The notes under the pieces were generated by a model. It searched no databases. It saw only the letters and a program-made list of their open reading frames with translations, and had not been told where the DNA came from. Position numbers and translations under genes: made by a program. 62,806 nucleotides of DNA from a virus: IMG/VR virus record IMGVR_UViG_3300028840_002499, positions 1-62,806 of that record; one strand, written 5' to 3'. How positions within the stretch are numbered: position 1 is the first letter of the stretch; the number at the start of each line of letters is the position of its first letter. Of this stretch, positions 57,475-62,806 are shown one piece after another.

Positions 57475-59388
57475 TTAAAAACTCTCCAAAAGTTCATACT
57501 CACCGTTTGTACCGCGGGCATAAATAGTGAGATCATCAATCGTATTATCTGCTATCGATGAAAAAGCACCGTGTTTTGTGGAACTGGGGATATCCACATC
57601 AATCACTGCGGTTCCAATCAACACATCATTGTAATAAAGTCGTGCTGCTGTTCCGTCTAGGATCAAACGGATTGGATTACCCGCTCCATAAGCTGCCGCA
57701 ACTAACAATAGATTATTCCTTACCCCAGATACGTATTCGTCAAGAAAGGCATTTGCCCCATTGTGATAAGCCGCAACATAGTTTCCACCTGTAGAATATC
57801 TAGCAACAATCCCAACCTCACCAGCGGAGCGGGTTAAGTTTGCCGATATAATAATGTCTTGCTTTTTTATGTCTGATACAGCCAACGCAGCGGGAGAAGC
57901 CACTGGAGCAACTGTTTCAGTGAAAGAACAATGGAATGTATTTGTCAGATAGTCAAACGCGCCCACCGGTTCATCAAATTTCAGCCCATCACCCCCAGAG
58001 CCGATCCCACCCGCGATCCCTTCCGCGTGTCCCTCTCCGTCTGATGTAAAGCTCTCATTCAGTTTCCACCATGACCAATTGTTTATACCAAATTCGCTGT
58101 CCAGGATTTGTTCGGTAAGTGTTCCCGCGTCCAGGTGGGTGTGGATAGTTGCCATTTGAGCAGGGGTTGCGACTACTCCGTAGAGCAAGATGCCATCAGC
58201 AATCCAGCCATCCCAAATTAATCCAGGGCCAATAAAACCAGCCCCAACAACCGTTGAAATAGCCGATAAGTTTCCCGCCCAAACGCCTAGACCATTTTGA
58301 GTTACACCCTCTTGTGAGCCATCTTTAAACGCTTTGAATTCATCAGCAGCAGCAGACCACGTTGAACCGATTGTCATAAATCCTGTGTCTGCGTGTCCAG
58401 CAGTTGCAACAAAATCAACTACGGCCCCAGCCGCATATTGCCATCGCAGAGTACCAGCCGCAGCAGTTTTGTATAATTCCACTGTATTATTTGCATTAAC
58501 TGAAATAGCAAGAATATATCTAGTATTTCCATCAGCCCACACACCAGCAGCAGAAACTCTACCACGAATAATCACTGACCCTTCGGCCCCATCAAATTTA
58601 TTATTCACATCCGCGGAATAAATATCACAATACGAATTCGCCCCATCAAAAAACGCTTTTCTTGCATCACCGCCTAATCCAACTCTAGTTGGCGTTCCAT
58701 CGCTCACACCACCGTAATCGATAACATTCGGAACTGCACCGAAACCGTCCGAGAGTAGGGGAGAGGGCAACCAAAGATCATTTGGAACAATGATATTGTC
58801 AACATTTGAATTTACTGTATTCAAATACCAACCAGGAGTTAAGCTGGCTGTAGAACTATTGTCTGTTATATATTCTAAAACAAAGTTGTTGCTTCCGTTT
58901 GTATCACCTTTCATAAAATGATAAGCACCAGCAGAGCGGAGGAATACCGCCGCGTAATCACTATTTAAAACCGCGGTCGTCAAGATAGAAATCCAACCAG
59001 CAAAATAATTTACAAATACAGATGTACCCGCAATAATAAACCCGTTATTGATATTTCCACTACTGAGCCAGCCTAATGCCAAGACAGTAGGATTAACAAG
59101 ATTTTCAAGTTGAGTAATCATTCCCCTGCCCGGTTCTCTAGTTTGGGCATCATAATAAAAGCTAGAAGCAACGCCAGCATTAAAAAGCTGTAATTTTCCA
59201 TGAATAATACTACAGATATTTAGTAATTCTGATCTTGTGCCAGGCCCAGGTTCTGCGTTTGTACCATTGACTGCCCCTGGTAAGCGAGGAGTTAAGAACA
59301 TATCCCGCAGCTGATAAATGGTGCGAGGTATACGATTGCGAAACCGCTGATCATGCGGTGGTGAGTTTTTACCTTCCAGAATGCCCAT
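57475..59388 (-). CDS. LamG-containing virion protein, copy 1
   Basis: The 637-residue protein has the same layout as copy 2 (QLRDMFLTPRLPGAVNGTNA; DGAEGSVIIRGRVSAAGVWA; ending NGEYELLESF), with the same final segment and similar nucleotide sequence in places. It follows a small membrane protein gene by overlap. A glycan-binding head fibre or collar whisker is the favoured role. Confidence 0.65.
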   Translation of the reverse strand: MGILEGKNSPPHDQRFRNRIPRTIYQLRDMFLTPRLPGAVNGTNAEPGPGTRSELLNICSIIHGKLQLFNAGVASSFYYDAQTREPGRGMITQLENLVNPTVLALGWLSSGNINNGFIIAGTSVFVNYFAGWISILTTAVLNSDYAAVFLRSAGAYHFMKGDTNGSNNFVLEYITDNSSTASLTPGWYLNTVNSNVDNIIVPNDLWLPSPLLSDGFGAVPNVIDYGGVSDGTPTRVGLGGDARKAFFDGANSYCDIYSADVNNKFDGAEGSVIIRGRVSAAGVWADGNTRYILAISVNANNTVELYKTAAAGTLRWQYAAGAVVDFVATAGHADTGFMTIGSTWSAAADEFKAFKDGSQEGVTQNGLGVWAGNLSAISTVVGAGFIGPGLIWDGWIADGILLYGVVATPAQMATIHTHLDAGTLTEQILDSEFGINNWSWWKLNESFTSDGEGHAEGIAGGIGSGGDGLKFDEPVGAFDYLTNTFHCSFTETVAPVASPAALAVSDIKKQDIIISANLTRSAGEVGIVARYSTGGNYVAAYHNGANAFLDEYVSGVRNNLLLVAAAYGAGNPIRLILDGTAARLYYNDVLIGTAVIDVDIPSSTKHGAFSSIADNTIDDLTIYARGTNGEYELLESF

Positions 59389-59755
59389 TGATAACTCCTA
59401 AGAAAATATAAAGTAGTCCACATCCAGAAAACCAATTGGTAAATGTAAAGCTATCCAAGATCAACAACCAGAGTAAGACAATCCAAGGCCCAAGGCAAAA
59501 GGGACAAGTGACAATCTCACCAGCACTTTTCAAAAGTTTGTTTTTTCTAAGTTCCCATTTCATACGTGTTTCACTGAGGGAGCCAGAAGTAACTAGATTA
59601 GATACATTCTGTGCTTGTTGTCCAGCAGTCTTACCAACTGTCATGCGAAATGCAGAAAAGACCATCAAAGGCCCGTTCTGTTTAGTGACAACATTTGAGA
59701 TGAAGGCACTACCAAGCGATATAAAAATTAGTCGTATTAATAATTCCGAACTCAT
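59369..59755 (-). CDS. Membrane protein with CPFCLGPW motif
   Basis: The 128-residue protein has hydrophobic segments near residues 6-22, 80-100 and 108-122, and the phrase VTCPFCLGPWIVLLW, which resembles small membrane proteins of the DUF1360 type. It overlaps both neighbours. Such a gene among connectors is unusual; role unknown. Confidence 0.55.
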   Translation of the reverse strand: MSSELLIRLIFISLGSAFISNVVTKQNGPLMVFSAFRMTVGKTAGQQAQNVSNLVTSGSLSETRMKWELRKNKLLKSAGEIVTCPFCLGPWIVLLWLLILDSFTFTNWFSGCGLLYIFLGVINGHSGR

Positions 59756-59991
59756 TGTACTTTCGACCTCAAGTCATTTCCATGATCTACATCAGCAAAC
59801 AGTCCAGGTAAATCTTGAAAGTCTACCCAAAATTCTTTTTTGCCAGTTCCAAAACTGTAAACCGTTCCGGTGCCAGTACCAACGAGTTCAACAGTCTTTT
59901 CGTCACCGATGTACTTGACAATATAGAGCCCACCGTTAGACTTGGCTGGCCCTAATTGAGTAGCACCACCTGGACAACTACCACAAGCCAT
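59752..59991 (-). CDS. Small structural protein
   Basis: The 79-residue protein (MACGSCPGGATQLGPAKSNG) is beta-rich and lies between a connector-type gene and a membrane protein gene with 1-base and 4-base overlaps. Similar small Gly-rich proteins are found in this position of other siphovirus clusters. Function unknown. Confidence 0.5.
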   Translation of the reverse strand: MACGSCPGGATQLGPAKSNGGLYIVKYIGDEKTVELVGTGTGTVYSFGTGKKEFWVDFQDLPGLFADVDHGNDLRSKVQ

Positions 59992-60647
59992 TATCCGTTC
60001 CTTTGTAAATTATTGAAAATCACATCAGCAGCAGCAAATGGAGTTTTAGCTTGTTCTGCCCATCCAGTAACAGGATAATCTTTTCCAGTTTCACCGTCAC
60101 ATGGGTCAAACTCCATAGAGCGAACCCTTTCAAGTTGTTTATCTGCCCACTCAAGTAAAATTTGCATCTGTCCGTCACTTAGCGACGGAGACGCACAAGG
60201 ACATTTGTGAAGTACTGCAGCTTCGATGATATTTATCTTTTTGGCCCATTCGTCAAACTCTGCCCACCATTGGCAATCACAAGCACCAACAGAACGAACA
60301 GCAATAGTGATGTCAACAGCAGTGATATTGAGATAATGCTCTGCAGTCGCAAGTTCACTACCATTCATAGTGCTTATTCTGTACTCATCCAGAGCATTCC
60401 AAGTGACACCATTTCCAGTGATAGTTGTATCTGTAACGGCAGTCACAACTCCATTAGTCCCTTGAGTTATATTGTATAGAACTTGACCGGTTAGAGGTCG
60501 AACACCTTTAGTGATGAAATCCCCATTGACATCGCTTAAAGCAACATCAGCAGGGCCAGCACCCCCATGAACACCTACCAACAAATTGCCAACGCAAAAG
60601 AATGCTCCATACTCCCATGCCTCTGCATACCTCGATTGACAAGTCAT
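59991..60647 (-). CDS. Head-tail connector candidate
   Basis: The 218-residue protein starts at ATG 60647 after GGGAG. It has a beta-rich first half and a helical C-terminal half (SDGQMQILLEWADKQLERVR). Its place after the capsid and beta-helix genes and before the neck genes suggests a connector or head-completion protein. No specific family match. Confidence 0.5.
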   Translation of the reverse strand: MTCQSRYAEAWEYGAFFCVGNLLVGVHGGAGPADVALSDVNGDFITKGVRPLTGQVLYNITQGTNGVVTAVTDTTITGNGVTWNALDEYRISTMNGSELATAEHYLNITAVDITIAVRSVGACDCQWWAEFDEWAKKINIIEAAVLHKCPCASPSLSDGQMQILLEWADKQLERVRSMEFDPCDGETGKDYPVTGWAEQAKTPFAAADVIFNNLQRNG

Positions 60648-60672
60648 TTTTTGTGCTCCCAAAAAATCTAAC

Positions 60673-60716
60673 CTGTGTTGATCGTGTAGAGTGAAATCGC
60701 CACACGATCAACACAG
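60673..60716 (-). promoter_or_regulatory. 15-bp perfect hairpin in the late operon
   Basis: CTGTGTTGATCGTGT and its exact complement (60673-60687 and 60702-60716) are 14 bases apart. On the minus strand it is followed by GTTAGATTTTTTGG, so it may stop part of the transcripts after the capsid genes or protect RNA ends. Confidence 0.6.
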
Positions 60717-60724
60717 TAACAAAA

Positions 60725-60934
60725 CTAGTAGCCAACAATACGGTCAGTTGCGTCTGCAATTTCCCGAACCAAAGCATTTTTGACTTCCTGTTTCAACGGA
60801 TGAACATAGTCAGTCAGTTCTTGCATAGATACAAATCCAGCAAGTTCTTTTATGTGCTTTTTTCGAGCAGCATCAGATAAAACGGGTTTATCTTTCTTTT
60901 CAGGTTTCTTTGTAGTTTTCTCTTCTTCTGCCAT
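60725..60934 (-). CDS. Small Lys-rich protein
   Basis: The 69-residue protein (MAEEEKTTKKPEKKDKPVLS) has a charged N-terminus and helical rest. It lies between the beta-helix gene and a strong hairpin. Possibly a small head protein or chaperone; not recognised. Confidence 0.5.
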   Translation of the reverse strand: MAEEEKTTKKPEKKDKPVLSDAARKKHIKELAGFVSMQELTDYVHPLKQEVKNALVREIADATDRIVGY

Positions 60935-60944
60935 AATTCACCTA

Positions 60945-61946
60945 CTACGCAGGTCGAGCAATGGTAATACCATTGTCGCCAACTTCTGCCTCGGCAACGT
61001 CCTCAGCCCAATTGCCAACCCAGGAATCAGCAGCACCAGCACGATACCCACCGGCAATGGAATAGTCGCCGGTAAAGGTATTACGATGAACAACGTTGTC
61101 ATCACCAGGGTTAGCAACGATAGAAGTGTTGAGAGTTTGAACCATCGCATAAGCATAGCCTACACTCTGGAACATGCTGTCAACAATTTCAGAACCGTTG
61201 CATGGGAAAATTGCGCCATTGTCACTGTCCCAAAACTTGCAATTCACCACATGATTGCGGTAAGGGATAGCAAGTGGGGTAGTACCAGTGATCAGACCAG
61301 TAGCATCGTTGGCAACATTGTTGAACAACTGGAACGTGCAATTCGTAATCCAAACATCATAGCACCCATGAGTTTCAATCCCATAAAGACCAGTTGTCAG
61401 ACCATCGAAAAGACAATCGTTGATAATAGTGCGTATAGCAATATCATTTGCACCGGTATCAGTGTGACGGAGAACGATACAAGCATCCGTAGTCGGAGCC
61501 AGGAATCGGAAACCTTCAACACGCCAACCAACACAACGAAGGTCAAGACAAGGATCAGTTGCAAGACCGCTATCCCAAGAGATAGCATAGTGAGATGCGC
61601 CAATGCCCTTGATGGTGCAATAGCTTGGCATTTCAGTGTAATCACCAGTGACCACACTTTCAGAGAGACTACCCGACACTATAATAGTCGAGTAGGCCAC
61701 ATCAAGACCAAGTGCCATCCAAGTCTGCAGTTGAGTTACCGCAGCCTGGAGTGTACTAAGTGGATTTTCAGGATCAGTGCCATCTGCTGTTGCACTGGCA
61801 TTAACGTGACCAGGGTCAACGAATAGAACTACACCACCTGCTTGTGAGCGCAATCCTCTTTCGACATCAGACCCAGGTACACCCATTTGACCAGGATACC
61901 AAGGCCGTTGTCTTAATAAAGGAAACGCATTATCAGAATAAACCAT
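60945..61946 (-). CDS. Right-handed beta-helix virion protein
   Basis: The 333-residue protein contains a series of short strands with Asn/Asp turns (YCTIKGIGASHYAISW; CVGWRVEGFRFLAPTTDACI; GCYDVWITNCTFQLF; NHVVNCKFWDSDNGA), the pattern of parallel beta-helices in phage fibres and tailspikes. The first 50 residues (PWYPGQMGVPGSD) may attach it to the capsid. Its place next to the capsid gene suggests a head fibre or head spike; it may bind polysaccharide. Confidence 0.7.
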   Translation of the reverse strand: MVYSDNAFPLLRQRPWYPGQMGVPGSDVERGLRSQAGGVVLFVDPGHVNASATADGTDPENPLSTLQAAVTQLQTWMALGLDVAYSTIIVSGSLSESVVTGDYTEMPSYCTIKGIGASHYAISWDSGLATDPCLDLRCVGWRVEGFRFLAPTTDACIVLRHTDTGANDIAIRTIINDCLFDGLTTGLYGIETHGCYDVWITNCTFQLFNNVANDATGLITGTTPLAIPYRNHVVNCKFWDSDNGAIFPCNGSEIVDSMFQSVGYAYAMVQTLNTSIVANPGDDNVVHRNTFTGDYSIAGGYRAGAADSWVGNWAEDVAEAEVGDNGITIARPA

Positions 61947-61957
61947 AGTGCCTCCTG

Positions 61958-62380
61958 TTACAGTCCAACGTTTGATGGTACGAGTAACATAGGTGCAGTG
62001 TCCGGAATCGGAGGTTTGCCACCTTCAAAGGATGAAATCTTTTGACGGAGTACAAGTCTTACAGATTTAGTTGGATCGATAGTTGGATATGCTTGTTGAA
62101 CACCAAGTTCGTCCTCCAGTCTCCAAATTCTTCCTGTAGATGGAGATTCATAGAAAACATAATCCATCAGTTTGGCATCTTCCAGTTCATCTTCGCCAAC
62201 TATTTCTATAAGACCAAGGAAAGCTGCATGTTTTTCACTCCCATGAGGGAAAAAGTCTGCACGTTCCTCAATGTCAACTTCGCCAGATTGAACCTCTAGT
62301 CCAGGTACTAACTTTCGTAGAAGTCGATTCTGTTCCTCTAAATCATTCAAACGTTTTTCTAATTCTTTATTTGTTGCCAT
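61958..62380 (-). CDS. Head-associated protein with N-terminal coiled coil
   Basis: The 140-residue protein starts with a short coiled coil (KELEKRLNDLEEQNRLLRKL) and is followed by a beta-rich part. It is directly downstream of the capsid gene. Trimerisation by coiled coil fits a fibre or decoration base. Function unknown. Confidence 0.5.
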   Translation of the reverse strand: MATNKELEKRLNDLEEQNRLLRKLVPGLEVQSGEVDIEERADFFPHGSEKHAAFLGLIEIVGEDELEDAKLMDYVFYESPSTGRIWRLEDELGVQQAYPTIDPTKSVRLVLRQKISSFEGGKPPIPDTAPMLLVPSNVGL

Positions 62381-62415
62381 AAGAAGTGCTCCCTTATACT
62401 TGCTACTTCATTAGT

Positions 62416-62806
62416 TTACGGTGCAGTACCAGATGAATAGTACGCCCCACGGAAATCAAATAAGTTACCCTCTGTTCCATCGACATAAGTACCGAAAATG
62501 TCAGACACTTTCAATACAATGTTGCCAGTCTCGAAGTCGCCCACAATCGGGTCAACAGCAGCACCAGCACCAAGCATGGATGTTACAGATTCAACATCTG
62601 ATTTTTTGCGGTAAATCACAGGCCCAGGCATTCCTTGTCGCCGACCCAGAATGAACGGAATCACATTGCTTGTCTTGTAGTTCGCAAACATGTACCAAGG
62701 CAAGTTCGGTGCAGTTCCAGCCATATAAGGGTCTTTGATGGGGATGAAGTTGACCACGTTTTCAGCATTCGTAGCTAACTCTGGCACGAGTTGAGAATTG
62801 AGAATT
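62416..62806 (-). CDS. Major capsid protein, C-terminal part
   Basis: The frame runs through the right window edge and, after removal of the 144-bp repeat, continues into 1-899. A GTG at 62787 is not the start. The C-terminal 82 residues after the repeat junction include VIPFILGRRQGMPGPVIYRK and VLKVSDIFGTYVDG, compatible with the last strand and P-domain of HK97-fold capsids. Confidence 0.85.
   Translation of the reverse strand, partial: ILNSQLVPELATNAENVVNFIPIKDPYMAGTAPNLPWYMFANYKTSNVIPFILGRRQGMPGPVIYRKKSDVESVTSMLGAGAAVDPIVGDFETGNIVLKVSDIFGTYVDGTEGNLFDFRGAYYSSGTAP
62663..62806. repeat. Terminal direct repeat, right copy
   Basis: Exact copy of bases 1-144. Its length near common assembly k-mer sizes suggests overlap of a circular contig. 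Confidence 0.97.

Noticed and set aside
62416-62787. Independent 123-residue protein from GTG at 62787
   Set aside because: It is the C-terminal part of the capsid gene that continues across the circular join.

Overview
The window is the essentially complete genome of a tailed double-stranded DNA virus with siphovirus-type morphogenesis genes. Its first 144 bases recur exactly as its last 144 bases (1-144 = 62663-62806), so the contig closes into a circle of about 62,662 bp. The major capsid gene runs across the join in one frame. The host is not stated by the sequence. A twin-arginine leader followed by a VYLP-type segment (42365-43009), and a similar FIPILF segment after the anchor of a glycosidase (5061-6104), resemble exported proteins of Chloroflexota, so such a host is a weak inference. 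No integrase, classical repressor, DNA polymerase, primase or tRNA gene was seen.

Late genes lie on the minus strand. Read from 12220 downward they are: small and large terminase, small accessory genes, portal, minor head protein, an anchored glycoside hydrolase, a terminator, a new promoter with a hairpin leader, two structural proteins, a protease-scaffold protein, a decoration protein, the major capsid protein (across the join), a beta-helix protein, connectors, two large LamG proteins, gp10-like and neck proteins, two tube-like proteins with Asp-box propellers, tail chaperones with a probable +1 frameshift, tape measure, distal tail proteins, then membrane proteins and a GH25 endolysin, ending at a bidirectional terminator at 40.56 kb. 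A short island at 12.4-14.4 kb holds a plus-strand MgsA C-terminal-like gene and a minus-strand ParB-like/glycosyltransferase pair.

Early and accessory genes lie on the plus strand from 14.4 to 40.5 kb. They include RadC, a DUF5131 protein, a PAPS-reductase-like protein behind a long structured leader, a SprT-like zincin, a methyltransferase-DUF4942 fusion, a recombination set (ERCC4-type nuclease and Rad52-like annealing protein), a ParM-like actin with two small partners, a UvrD-like helicase with a zinc finger, NADAR and ASCH proteins, and a DinG/XPD-like helicase. Replication appears to rely on host polymerase plus phage recombination and helicase functions. The actin-type partition genes raise the possibility of a plasmid-like stage.

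The most unusual region is 31.05-33.25 kb. It looks like an integron gene-cassette array without an integrase: six or seven consecutive attC-like sites separate tiny same-strand ORFs. For four cassettes the R'' box complements the first 9 to 14 bases of the same cassette, as expected of DNA that once circulated as a closed cassette. A related lone site lies near 19.6 kb. Other structural signals are a 24-bp RNA pairing that crosses two other helices in the 17.2-17.5 kb leader, a related pair of long hairpin elements at 16.9 and 30.7 kb in opposite orientations, a promoter plus closed multi-branch RNA at 33.5 kb, and a recurrent GTTATC-A-GATAAC palindrome just after early promoters.
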